From: an uncultured Methylocystaceae bacterium
Lineage (GTDB): Bacteria > Pseudomonadota > Alphaproteobacteria > Rhizobiales > Beijerinckiaceae
Direction: 5' to 3'
Length of the DNA stretch: 64,000 nucleotides
Assembly (NCBI GenBank): GCA_903870245.1
Contig: CAIQCB010000013.1
Span: 1 to 64,000 of the forward strand
Shown here: piece after piece, positions 20,601 through 28,908 of the stretch
How positions within the stretch are numbered: position 1 is the stretch's first letter
How the letters are laid out: each line of letters starts with the position of its first letter
Program-made: the position numbers and the translations under genes
The notes under the pieces: generated by a model
Seen by the model: the letters and a program-made list of their open reading frames with translations, nothing else
Told to the model about the DNA's origin: nothing
The model's database searches: none

Positions 20601-22004
20601 ATGTCTGAAACGATTGATCGTCTATCGACGATCGTCGGCGGGACTTCCGTAATCAAACCTTCGGAAGATTTGGACGCTTACACGTCCGAACCTCGCGGCC
20701 AGTTTCATGGTCGGGCGCTCTGCGTCGTAGAGCCTGAAACTCCTCGTGATGTCGCCGCCTTTCTCTCATTTTGTCATTCGCGGAACATCAGCGTCGTTCC
20801 TCAGGGAGGAAACACTGGCCTAGTCGGCGGTCAAACGCCAGACTCCAGCGCACAACAGATCATTCTTTCGCTGCGTCGGCTGCGCGCCATTCGAGAGATA
20901 GATCCCACAAGCGACGCCATGACCGTTGAAGCTGGCGTCACGCTCCTTGAGACGCAGCAGGCCGCCGCGTCGGTTAATCGTTATTTTCCGCTGTCGCTGG
21001 CTTCCGAAGGCAGCTGCACGATCGGAGGCAACATCGCGACCAACGCCGGCGGCGTGCATGTTCTCGCCTACGGCATGATGCGCGATCTCGTTCTCGGCCT
21101 TGAGGTCGCGCTCGTCGATGGCCGATTGCTGTCGACGCTCGGGAAGTTGCGCAAGGATAACACGGGCTACGACCTTACCCGACTGTTCATTGGCTCGGAG
21201 GGCACGCTGGGCGTCGTCACCGCTGCGACCCTGAAACTATACCCGCGACCGCGCGGGCACTCAGTCGCTTTCATCGGCCTGAAGGATCCCTCGCAGGCGC
21301 TGACCCTTCTCTCTTTTGTCAGGGAACGCGCTGGTCCGGCGTTGCAGGCTTTCGAACTGATGCCGCGACTGGGCGTCGATTTCGTTTTGCAACACATCCC
21401 CGGCGCGCGCGATCCGCTCTCCGGCTCCTATCCCTGGTATGCGCTCATTGAATTGGCCGGTTTCGTCGATCAGGACGCCGATACGCTCGCGGCGCGGATA
21501 TTCGAACAGGTTTTTGTGAGCGGCCTTGCCGAGGATGCGACACTGGCGCATTCGCTCGATCAGGCGGCGTCTCTCTGGAAATTGCGTGAAAGCCTTTCAG
21601 AAGCGCAAAAGCGCGCGGGCGCGTCGATCAAACACGACATTTCCATCGCGGTGGACCGCGTTCCCGATTTCATCGCGATGGCGGGGCGACGCCTTGCTGA
21701 ATGTTTCCCGGATATCCGGCCGGTTCCCTTCGGCCATATGGGCGACGGCAATCTGCACTATAACGTTTCGCAACCCGACGGCGGCGACAAAAAGGAATTT
21801 CTGGCGAAAAGCGACGAGATTAACGCCATTGTTCATGGGCTGGTGCGCGAATTCGGCGGTTCGATCTCCGCTGAACACGGCATCGGCGTTCTCAAGCGCG
21901 ATTTGCTTAAAGAGGTCAAAGATCCGGTCGCGCTGGATTTGATGCGCGCCATTAAGGCGACGCTTGATCCGGCAGGAATCCTCAATCCCGGCAAGCTTCT
22001 TTGA
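20601..22004 (+). CDS. FAD-linked D-2-hydroxyacid dehydrogenase (D-2-hydroxyglutarate/D-lactate type)
   Basis: The 467 residues have the PCMH-type FAD-binding N-terminal half (VVPQGGNTGLVGGQTPD, SEGSCTIGGNIATNAGG, IGSEGTLGVVT) and the FAD-oxidase C-terminal half (FGHMGDGNLHYN with metal/substrate histidines, and SAEHGIGVLKRDLL). This architecture covers D-2-hydroxyglutarate dehydrogenase, D-lactate dehydrogenase and GlcD; the first is most likely from overall layout, but this is inference. The ATG at 20601 is preferred over the TTG at 20595. RBS is weak. Confidence 0.85.
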   Translation: MSETIDRLSTIVGGTSVIKPSEDLDAYTSEPRGQFHGRALCVVEPETPRDVAAFLSFCHSRNISVVPQGGNTGLVGGQTPDSSAQQIILSLRRLRAIREIDPTSDAMTVEAGVTLLETQQAAASVNRYFPLSLASEGSCTIGGNIATNAGGVHVLAYGMMRDLVLGLEVALVDGRLLSTLGKLRKDNTGYDLTRLFIGSEGTLGVVTAATLKLYPRPRGHSVAFIGLKDPSQALTLLSFVRERAGPALQAFELMPRLGVDFVLQHIPGARDPLSGSYPWYALIELAGFVDQDADTLAARIFEQVFVSGLAEDATLAHSLDQAASLWKLRESLSEAQKRAGASIKHDISIAVDRVPDFIAMAGRRLAECFPDIRPVPFGHMGDGNLHYNVSQPDGGDKKEFLAKSDEINAIVHGLVREFGGSISAEHGIGVLKRDLLKEVKDPVALDLMRAIKATLDPAGILNPGKLL

Positions 22005-22017
22005 GGCGCTCGCGAAG

Positions 22018-22716
22018 CTATGCCTTTTTTAACGGCGACTGAAGCTCAGGCCCCGTCGCCGTCGCCGTGTTGATCGCCGGCCCGATCTCGAAAAATGTCA
22101 GCGCCGCCTCGCTGATCGGTTTCATGAGTTTTTCCGCTTCTCGAACATCGACGGCGTCACAATCCAGCCAGCGCCCGAAATCCTTTTGCTCAATGATGAC
22201 AGGCATACGCTCATGCACCGCGACGGTTGCGCCATTGGCTTCGGTGGTCAGAATACAGGCCGTATCGATCTCAGAGCCGTCAGGGCTGAGGTAGGGTTCC
22301 CATAATCCGGCGAGACCCATGGGCTCCTGATCGGCGCGTCGAAAGAGAAAAGCGCGCCGCGCCGTTCTGCCATCGACCTTGAAACGTAGCCATTCATAAT
22401 AGGCGTCAGCGGGGATGAGACACCGACGTCGTCGCAGGGCGTTGCGAAAGCTCGGTTTTTCCGACGCCGTTTCGGCGCGGGCGTTGATCAGCAGCGGAAA
22501 ATTTTGAGTATCCCGGACGAATCCGGGCAGAAACCCCCACCGCACAAGCTGGAAATGACGTTGTGCCCGGCCCTCGGCGTCTCGCCGGCCGATGATGATG
22601 GCGATCGGTTGGGTCGGCGCGATGTTGTAGCGCGGGGGAAAGTTCGGCTGTTCCTCGTAGCCAAATGTCTGGCGCAGCGATGCGGGGTCGGAGGTGAGCG
22701 CGAAGCGTCCGCACAT
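22018..22716 (-). CDS. yedK: SRAP-domain protein (HMCES/YedK-like abasic-site crosslinker)
   Basis: SRAP proteins form a covalent thiazolidine link to abasic sites in single-stranded DNA through Cys2. Here 232 residues begin MCGRFAL with the required Cys2, followed by PRYNIAPTQPI, WGFLPGF, INARAETASEKPSF (catalytic Asn/Glu region), CLIPADAYYEW and the histidine in VHERMPVI. All key residues appear intact. It is convergent with the FAD dehydrogenase, and its start codon lies 12 bases from the enoyl-CoA hydratase stop, so it is probably downstream in one transcript with that gene. Confidence 0.95.
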   Translation of the reverse strand: MCGRFALTSDPASLRQTFGYEEQPNFPPRYNIAPTQPIAIIIGRRDAEGRAQRHFQLVRWGFLPGFVRDTQNFPLLINARAETASEKPSFRNALRRRRCLIPADAYYEWLRFKVDGRTARRAFLFRRADQEPMGLAGLWEPYLSPDGSEIDTACILTTEANGATVAVHERMPVIIEQKDFGRWLDCDAVDVREAEKLMKPISEAALTFFEIGPAINTATATGPELQSPLKKA

Positions 22717-22728
22717 CGGGGTCTCCTG

Positions 22729-23472
22729 TCATGGGCGGGAGAAGAAGGCCGCCAGACGAGTCCGCGTCTCGGGCGAGGCCAGGGCGCTGGCGAACAACCT
22801 GGCTTCTACGTCGATTCGCGCGCGCAGCGCCGCGGGATCGCCACGCAGCAAGCGGCGAGACTCGCGCAGCGCCTGAACCGGTTTAGCCGCCAGGCGCCGG
22901 GCTGAGTCATGGGCGACATCCATGAGCTGCGCGGCGGGCGCCAGCGCATTGGCGAGCCCGAAACGAAAGGCCTCCTCGCCCGTGAAAGCGTCGCCCAGCA
23001 GCAGATATTGCGCCGCCCGCGCCAAGCCGAGCCGATGCGGGGCCAGCAGGCTGACCCCGGCCTCCGGAACGAGGCCCAGATCGATGAAAGGCATCCACAG
23101 TCGCGCGTCGGGCGTGGCGTAGACGAGATCGCAGTGAAACAACAGCGTCGCGCCAACGCCGATAGCGTCGCCTTGAACCGCCGCCACCATGGGTTTTTCG
23201 AAGGCGGCGATCGCCCGCACGAACTGCAGGGCCGGGAACGTCTCGATGTTGTCGACGCCGTCCCTGAAATCGGCGAGATCGTTGCCGGCGGTGAAGTCCT
23301 CGCCCGCGCCGGCGAAGAGCAGGGCGCGGATGGCGTCGTCACGGCCCGCCGCCTCCAGCGCGTCGATCATGGCGCAATACATGTCGCGATTGAGGGCGTT
23401 CTTCTTCTCCGGACGATTGAAGGTCAGACGCAGGACGCCATCGGTCGTCTTGGTGAGAATGTTTTCGCTCAT
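22729..23472 (-). CDS. enoyl-CoA hydratase/isomerase family protein
   Basis: This 247-residue crotonase-fold enzyme has FNRPEKKNALN, the oxyanion-hole segments AGAGEDFTAGNDLADF and QGDAIGVGATLLFHCDLVYA, and PFIDLGLVPEAGVS, where the Glu after Pro corresponds to a catalytic glutamate. It should act on short- or medium-chain acyl-CoA in beta-oxidation; exact specificity is unknown. It heads a two-gene minus-strand unit with yedK. A bidirectional-looking gap with a terminator for aqpZ lies upstream. Confidence 0.85.
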   Translation of the reverse strand: MSENILTKTTDGVLRLTFNRPEKKNALNRDMYCAMIDALEAAGRDDAIRALLFAGAGEDFTAGNDLADFRDGVDNIETFPALQFVRAIAAFEKPMVAAVQGDAIGVGATLLFHCDLVYATPDARLWMPFIDLGLVPEAGVSLLAPHRLGLARAAQYLLLGDAFTGEEAFRFGLANALAPAAQLMDVAHDSARRLAAKPVQALRESRRLLRGDPAALRARIDVEARLFASALASPETRTRLAAFFSRP

Positions 23473-23556
23473 TTCAAGGTTTCCGTGGCGGCCAATCCCC
23501 GAGCGGTCCGGGGGGCTTCCGCCAGCAGGCAGGGGGCGAGACGCAAGGGCTGTCCA

Positions 23557-23588
23557 AAAAAAGAAACGCCCGGGACGAACCCGGGCGT
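23557..23588 (-). terminator. rho-independent terminator (minus strand), probably for aqpZ
   Basis: A perfect 9-bp stem ACGCCCGGG/CCCGGGCGT with a 5-base loop is followed on the minus strand by TTTC and TTTTTTT. It lies about 130 bases after the aqpZ stop and before the enoyl-CoA hydratase start. Confidence 0.88.
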
Positions 23589-23719
23589 AAAGTTGACCTG
23601 TTACACAAGTTTGGACGCCGGGTTAACGTCCAGGAAGCCGATTGGTTCCCGTCTGCGTCCAATTTTTGAGAAAAAATTTACTGTCTTCACCAACTCTGTG
23701 GCAGGGACCCCTGACCCGC

Positions 23720-24448
23720 TCAATCGTCGGCCAGCGCGATGCGATGCAACAGGCCGCCGATCAGGCCGCCAATCAGCGGCGCCGCCCAGAACATCCACAG
23801 CTGGGCCAGCGCCCAGCCGCCGACGAAAAGCGCCTGACTCGTCGAGCGGGCCGGATTGACCGACGTGTTGGTCACCGGGATCGACACGAGATGAATGATC
23901 GTCAAGGTCAGACCAATGGCGATGGGCGCAAAACCTGCGGGCGCCCGCCCCTCTGTCGTCCCGAGGATTACGATCAGGAAGATCGCCGTCAGCACGACCT
24001 CGACAACAAAGCCCGACTTCAGCGTATAGCCGGCCGGCGAGTGCTCGTCGTAGCCGTTCGAGGCGAAGCCGTTCGCCAGCGCGAAGTCGATATTTCCGCT
24101 GGCGACAACATAAAGCACGCCCGCCGCCGCAATCGCGCCCAGCACTTGCGCGACCCAGTAGGGTCCAAGCTCTTTCCACGAGAACCGGCCGGCGGCTGCG
24201 AGACCCAGAGAGACAGCGGGATTGAAGTGGCCACCGGAAACCGGGCCAAAGGCGTAGGCGCCGGTCAGCACCGTCAGGCCGAAAGCGAGGGCGACGCCGG
24301 TAAAGCCGATGCCGAGTTCGGGGAAAGCCGCCGAGATCACAGCGCTGCCGCAGCCGCCAAAAACCAGCCAGAACGTGCCGAGAAATTCGGCGAGAAGTTT
24401 ACGCGGCAAACCAAAGCCAATGTCGGAACCATCGATATCTTTCGCCAT
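23720..24448 (-). CDS. aqpZ: aquaporin Z
   Basis: AqpZ is a water channel in the inner membrane. The 242 residues from the ATG at 24448 contain the two NPA boxes ([11 protein letters not shown] and [10 protein letters not shown]), six membrane spans, and [16 protein letters not shown] at the first helix. The arginine after the second NPA is the selectivity-filter Arg. Start 24448 is chosen because TAGGAGAGG precedes it and [25 protein letters not shown] is the natural N-terminus; the track start at 24568 adds 40 residues of promoter DNA. Confidence 0.95.
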   Translation of the reverse strand: MAKDIDGSDIGFGLPRKLLAEFLGTFWLVFGGCGSAVISAAFPELGIGFTGVALAFGLTVLTGAYAFGPVSGGHFNPAVSLGLAAAGRFSWKELGPYWVAQVLGAIAAAGVLYVVASGNIDFALANGFASNGYDEHSPAGYTLKSGFVVEVVLTAIFLIVILGTTEGRAPAGFAPIAIGLTLTIIHLVSIPVTNTSVNPARSTSQALFVGGWALAQLWMFWAAPLIGGLIGGLLHRIALADD

Positions 24449-24488
24449 AAAGGCCTCTCCTAAGGTTAAAAAGCAGGTCGCCGCATCT

Positions 24489-24512
24489 GATAACGTTTGT
24501 GGATAACGTTTG
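24489..24512. repeat. direct repeat GATAACGTTTG x2, candidate operator upstream of aqpZ
   Basis: GATAACGTTTG occurs at 24489-24499 and 24502-24512, a 13-base period, 41 bases before the aqpZ start. Each contains the palindrome AACGTT. The 306-base aqpZ-transporter gap has no other gene that I can support; it is AT-richer than its surroundings around 24580-24630 and must carry promoters for both divergent genes. Confidence 0.45.
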
Positions 24513-24754
24513 CGCCGCACCGTTCGTAACGCCGCTCGCGGTTTTTGCGCGCGACGAATCCACGCCAACCATAAATCCTCCAGTCAAGCAATTAAATGTC
24601 AACAATTGGCAATTCAGATGTTTCGATAGCCATCTGGCGCAAATTCAGACGATAAAACACCTGGCGCTGTCGCCGCACCCGCGCCAGGCTTCGCGCCGAC
24701 CCGCAAATTGTAAAAAATCTCCGGCGTTTCGTCGCGGGATGTTAAAAGGTCGAT

Positions 24755-26350
24755 ATGACCGACGATGATGCGAGGCTGACAGGCTGGCGTTTTCTCCTGC
24801 TCAACGCCGCCCTGGCGGTTGGCAACATCGTCGCGCTCTCAAATGTGCCCGGCTACACGATCCTTGTTCCCTACGCCGCCGGCAGTCTTCAGGGCGTCAC
24901 CCCCAGCTTCGGCACATGGGGCACCACCGATCACATGGCGGGAATTGTGCTGGGCCTGCCGATCGCGCGGGCGCTCGCCGTCCGTTTTGGCGAGAGACGC
25001 GTTTATGTCGTCGCTTTTCTCGCCTACGCCGCCGCCTCCTATCTGTGCGCAATCAGCGAAACGATCTGGTTCTTTGTGCCGATGCGTTTTGCGCTTGGGC
25101 TCATTGGCGGCGTGATCATTCCGCTTGGTCAGGGTTTGTCGCTCGCTGAATTTCCCGAACATCGGCGAAGCTATGGCGCGGCGCTTTGGGGAGTCATCAG
25201 TATGGCGCCCTTTACGCTGGGCGTTTTCATGGGCGGTTTCTGGGCCGAGTATTTCAACTGGCGCATGTTATTTTATTCCAACATCTTCATTGGACTGACG
25301 ATCGCGGGCATTGTCGGCGCGCTTCTCTACGGACGCGATATCCCGAGGCGGTTCGCGGGCTTCGACCTCGTAGGTTTCATTCTTCTGGGCGTCATCCTTC
25401 TCTCGCTGCAGACCATCCTCAATCAGGGCAATGATTTCGATTGGTTTGGTTCGCCCGTTTTGATCACGCTGCTCCTGATTGTGGTGGTTGCGCTTCCGGC
25501 CTTCATTTTTTGGGAGCTTGGCGAACGACGTCCCGTTCTCGACCTGTGGCTCTTCGCGCGTCGTGATTACTCGGTCGCCATGCTCTGCTCGATTTTGGGT
25601 TTTCTGGTGGTTCAGGGAACGCTCTCGGTGTTTGTCGGTCAGTTGCAGACTCTGCTGGGCTATACGTCTTCTCTGGCGGGAGTCGTTTATTTGACGATGG
25701 CCCTGCTGGCGGCGCCTCTCGTCGCCATTGCGCATGAAATCGTGAAAGACGTCGATTTGCGTCTTGTTTGCTGCATCAATTTTATCGGCTTCGCCGTGAC
25801 GCTGACCTGGCTCGGGCTATACGACAAGACCGCTTCCTTCGATCAGATCGCGACGCCAATGATCTTTTTCGGTTTCTTCCTGGCGACGTTTTTCGCGCCG
25901 ACCGCCGCGCTGGGCGTGCGGGGCCTGACCGGCCCGCGCCTGATCCGGGCGGCGGAAGAATTGACGATGTTGCGCACGGCCGCCGGCGCCTTCGGCATCA
26001 CCTCGCAGGCTGTCGTGCAATACCGGCGGGCGCCGTTCCATCAACTCGGGCTTGCCGATCAGTTGGGAGGACGACGTTTTCCCTCTCTCGATGTGCTGCA
26101 GTCGCTGATGGATAAATTCCAGTCCCTGGGGATGAGCGAGACGGTCGCGAGGGCTCAGGTCGCAAAAACGATGCGCCAGCAGGCGCTCCTGATGGGGCTC
26201 GACGACGCGTTCTTTTTCGGCGCGCTGATATTCGTGGGGCTTGCCGCCGTCGTCTGGCTGGCAAAGGGGCCGCCCCGCCCCGCACAGCCAGAGCCTGCGC
26301 CGGATCGCGCGGCGTTCGAGGCCACGGAGATGACGGAACAACCTTATTGA
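24755..26350 (+). CDS. MFS transporter, DHA2 (EmrB/QacA-like) family
   Basis: This is a 531-residue polytopic membrane protein with about 14 predicted helices, the DHA2 number. Features are IVLGLPIARALAVRFGERRVYV (the motif A loop region), MRFALGLIGGVIIPLGQGLSLAEFP and FTLGVFMGGFWAEYFNWRMLFYSNIFIG, a typical DHA2 stretch. Family members export drugs or lipophilic compounds by proton antiport, often together with an EmrA/HlyD-type periplasmic adaptor. No adaptor gene is adjacent. AAAAGG precedes the ATG. Substrate is unknown. Confidence 0.88.
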   Translation: MTDDDARLTGWRFLLLNAALAVGNIVALSNVPGYTILVPYAAGSLQGVTPSFGTWGTTDHMAGIVLGLPIARALAVRFGERRVYVVAFLAYAAASYLCAISETIWFFVPMRFALGLIGGVIIPLGQGLSLAEFPEHRRSYGAALWGVISMAPFTLGVFMGGFWAEYFNWRMLFYSNIFIGLTIAGIVGALLYGRDIPRRFAGFDLVGFILLGVILLSLQTILNQGNDFDWFGSPVLITLLLIVVVALPAFIFWELGERRPVLDLWLFARRDYSVAMLCSILGFLVVQGTLSVFVGQLQTLLGYTSSLAGVVYLTMALLAAPLVAIAHEIVKDVDLRLVCCINFIGFAVTLTWLGLYDKTASFDQIATPMIFFGFFLATFFAPTAALGVRGLTGPRLIRAAEELTMLRTAAGAFGITSQAVVQYRRAPFHQLGLADQLGGRRFPSLDVLQSLMDKFQSLGMSETVARAQVAKTMRQQALLMGLDDAFFFGALIFVGLAAVVWLAKGPPRPAQPEPAPDRAAFEATEMTEQPY

Positions 26351-26362
26351 GACAAAAGAAAA

Positions 26363-26388
26363 GCCGGCCGGGCGCGGGCCCGACCGGC
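26363..26388 (-). terminator. GC-rich hairpin with U-tract on the minus strand, after the FKBP gene
   Basis: Arms GCCGG(C)CGGGC and GCCCG(A)CCGGC form a strong stem. On the minus strand it is followed by TTTTCTTTTG. It lies 20 bases after the FKBP stop; it also sits just behind the + strand transporter stop, but that strand lacks a T-run. Confidence 0.8.
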
Positions 26389-26408
26389 AAAAAGCGGATG
26401 CGGCCCTA

Positions 26409-26849
26409 TTATTTTACGCCGAGAAGCTCGACCTCAAAGAGGAGCGTCGAATTCGGCGGGATCGACCCGCCGGCGCCAGCGGCGCCGTAACCTAGCTGGG
26501 GCGGCACAATCAGCGTGCGTTTGCCGCCAACCTTCATCGTTTCGACGCCCTCGTCCCAGCCGGGAATAACCTTGCCCTGACCGAGTGGAAATTCGAAGGG
26601 TTCGCCGCGCGGGCGGGAGCTATCGAATTGCTTGCCTTTCTTGCCGTCCTGGTAGAGCCAGCCGGTGTAATGGACGACGGCGGTCTGGCCGATCTTCGGC
26701 GACTCGCCGGAGCCGACCTTGTTGTCGATGATCGTCAGACCGGAGGCCGTCAAGGTCTTGTTGTCGAGGGCGACGGCCGGTCTCGCGACCGCCGCCATCG
26801 TCAGGGCGGCTGCGAGCGCCATGGCGAAAAGTTTCGTGATGGAACGCAT
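26409..26849 (-). CDS. exported FKBP-type peptidyl-prolyl cis-trans isomerase
   Basis: This 146-residue protein has a signal peptide (MRSITKLFAMALAAALTMAAVARPAVALD), then one FKBP domain: VVHYTGWLYQDGKKGKQFDSS, VIPGWDEGVETMKVGGKRTL and PPQLGYGAAGAGGSIPPNSTLLFEVELL. It should assist folding in the periplasm. I chose the ATG at 26849 because GGAGAAG lies just upstream and the signal peptide begins there; the ATG at 26870 has no RBS. It lies 25 bases after the kinase gene on the same strand and is probably co-transcribed. Confidence 0.92.
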   Translation of the reverse strand: MRSITKLFAMALAAALTMAAVARPAVALDNKTLTASGLTIIDNKVGSGESPKIGQTAVVHYTGWLYQDGKKGKQFDSSRPRGEPFEFPLGQGKVIPGWDEGVETMKVGGKRTLIVPPQLGYGAAGAGGSIPPNSTLLFEVELLGVK

Positions 26850-26874
26850 GCGTCTTCTCCAGTGGTTCATGGCG

Positions 26875-27876
26875 TCAGGCGACGAGGCCGTTGTCGCGGG
26901 CGAGTTGCAGGAGGTCTTTCTGGGGCCTCGCGCCGACATGGGAAATGATTTCCGCCGCCGCAAGAGCGCCGAGGGCGGCGCTGCGCTCATGGGGCAGGTC
27001 CTGTGTGTAGCCGGCAAGAAAGCCGGCGGCGAAGAGATCGCCGGCGCCGGTCGTGTCGACGACGGCGTCCACCGGATAGGCCGGCGCCGAGATCACGCCG
27101 TCGGCGTTGGCGATAACGCAACCCTTCTCCGAGCGGGTCACGACGCCAAGCAGGTCCTTTTCGTTGCGCAACGACGAGAGCGCCGTATCAAAATCGGCGG
27201 TTTCGTAAAGGGCGTGCAGTTCGCTCTCGTTGGCGAAAACAATGTCAACGACCCGGTCGCGAATGAGCGAGAGGAATTCGCCGCGATAGCGATCGACGCA
27301 AAAGGAGTCCGAGAGCGTCAGGGCGACCTTTCGTCCCCGGGCCCGCGAGACTTTCGCGGCTTTCAGGAACGCCTGCTTGGCGCCCGGCGGGTCCCAGAGA
27401 TAGCCTTCCATGTATAAAACCTTCGAGGCCGCTACGCGGTCTTCGTCGATATCCTCAGGTCCCAGCGCCTGACAGGCGCCGAGAAAGGTGTTCATGGTGC
27501 GCTGGCCGTCAGGCGTCACGAAAATCAGGCAGCGCGCGGTCGCGGCGCCCGCCGCCGCCGCTGGCGTGTCGAAGGCGACCCCCGCCTTGCGGATGTCGTG
27601 GCTGAATTCGCGACCGGCGTCGTCGCCCTTCACCTTGCCGACGAAACCGGCGCGGCGACCAAGGCTCGCCAGTCCGGCCATCGTATTGGCGGCCGAGCCG
27701 CCAGAAATCACCGTGGTGGGCCCCATTTTTTCGTAAAGCGCGGCGGCCCGGGCCTCGTCGACCAGCGCCATGCCGCCCTTGGCGATCCCGAGGTTAACCA
27801 GATCGTCGTCCCCGGCGCGGGATATGGTGTCGACGATGGCGTTTCCGATGCCGAGCACATCGAGGGTATCAGACAT
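26875..27876 (-). CDS. PfkB-family sugar/nucleoside kinase (adenosine kinase-like)
   Basis: This 333-residue ribokinase-fold kinase shows the N-terminal LDVLGIGNAIVDTIS, the PfkB glycine motif SGGSAANTMAGLASLGRRAGFVGKV, and the C-terminal DTTGAGDLFAAGFLAGY, whose Asp is the catalytic base. The overall pattern matches the alphaproteobacterial adenosine kinase-like subgroup; the substrate is inferred. An in-frame ATG at 27888 adds four residues (MDER) and is an alternative start. It is divergent from ubiE across about 230 bases. Confidence 0.88.
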   Translation of the reverse strand: MSDTLDVLGIGNAIVDTISRAGDDDLVNLGIAKGGMALVDEARAAALYEKMGPTTVISGGSAANTMAGLASLGRRAGFVGKVKGDDAGREFSHDIRKAGVAFDTPAAAAGAATARCLIFVTPDGQRTMNTFLGACQALGPEDIDEDRVAASKVLYMEGYLWDPPGAKQAFLKAAKVSRARGRKVALTLSDSFCVDRYRGEFLSLIRDRVVDIVFANESELHALYETADFDTALSSLRNEKDLLGVVTRSEKGCVIANADGVISAPAYPVDAVVDTTGAGDLFAAGFLAGYTQDLPHERSAALGALAAAEIISHVGARPQKDLLQLARDNGLVA

Positions 27877-28116
27877 TCGTTCATCCATTCTGGAAAGGCT
27901 TCAGGGCTCAGCGCCGTCGCCATACGGACCGCAAGGCGGTTTGCCCGGCGGTTCCTAGCATCGAGCGCGACAAATAAACAGGGGCCGGTCTCGTATACTG
28001 GGGACGGTCTTGCGAAGGTCGCGCGCCGGTTCTTACAGGGCCGTCGGCCCCGCCCGTAGCCATGACGGCTGCAAGCCGCTATACCATCCGCGACTTTCCC
28101 GTCTTGCGAGCGATCC

Positions 28117-28887
28117 ATGACCGACCCCCGTCCTGACCACGACTCCTCGACCCATTTTGGTTATTCTGAGGTTCCCCTGTCGGAGAAACAGGTTCTCGTC
28201 GACGATGTTTTCCACAAGGTGGCGCGTCGTTATGACGTGATGAACGATTTGATGTCGGGCGGTTTGCACCGTTTGTGGAAGGATGTGCTTGTCGATAAGG
28301 TCAACGCCCGCGGCAAGCGCGGCTTTCGCCACCTCGATGTAGCGGGCGGCACCGGCGACGTCGCCTTTCGCATCGCCCGCAAAGCCGCCGCCGACGCTGA
28401 AATCACCGTCCTCGACATCAACGGCGACATGCTCGAAGTCGGGCGAGACCGGGCGCGCGAACGCGGCCTCGGCGACAAGGTGGAATTCGTGCAGGCCAAC
28501 GCCGAGTCCCTGCCGTTTCCGGACGAGCATTTCGACGCCTATACGATCGCCTTCGGCATCCGCAACGTGCCGCGCATCAATGTGGCCCTCGAAGAAGCCT
28601 ATCGCGTGCTCAAGCCCGGCGGTCGTTTCCTGTGTCTTGAATTCTCGCAGGTCAATGTGCCGGGACTGGACAAGATTTACGAACTATATTCGTTCAACGT
28701 CATTCCGGCCGTCGGCAAGCTTGTCGCGGGCGACGCCGAGCCCTACCGATATCTTGTTGAGTCGATCCGTCGATTCCCCGAGGCGGAGGAGTTCGAGAGA
28801 ATGATTCGGACCGCCGGCTTTCGTCGCACCGGCTTCGAGCGTCTCACCGGCGGCGTCGTCGCCATTCACTCTGGCTGGAAATACTAG
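28117..28887 (+). CDS. ubiE: ubiquinone/menaquinone C-methyltransferase UbiE
   Basis: UbiE adds the C-methyl group in ubiquinone (and menaquinone) biosynthesis. The 256 residues carry the family segments [28 protein letters not shown] motif [33 protein letters not shown] and [12 protein letters not shown], ending with [11 protein letters not shown]. It is followed after 21 bases by ubiB, the usual ubiE-ubiB pair of alphaproteobacteria; the common neighbour mutM is displaced to 15.7 kb. Confidence 0.96.
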   Translation: MTDPRPDHDSSTHFGYSEVPLSEKQVLVDDVFHKVARRYDVMNDLMSGGLHRLWKDVLVDKVNARGKRGFRHLDVAGGTGDVAFRIARKAAADAEITVLDINGDMLEVGRDRARERGLGDKVEFVQANAESLPFPDEHFDAYTIAFGIRNVPRINVALEEAYRVLKPGGRFLCLEFSQVNVPGLDKIYELYSFNVIPAVGKLVAGDAEPYRYLVESIRRFPEAEEFERMIRTAGFRRTGFERLTGGVVAIHSGWKY

Positions 28888-28908
28888 CCCCAAGAAAGAC
28901 GGCGGCGC

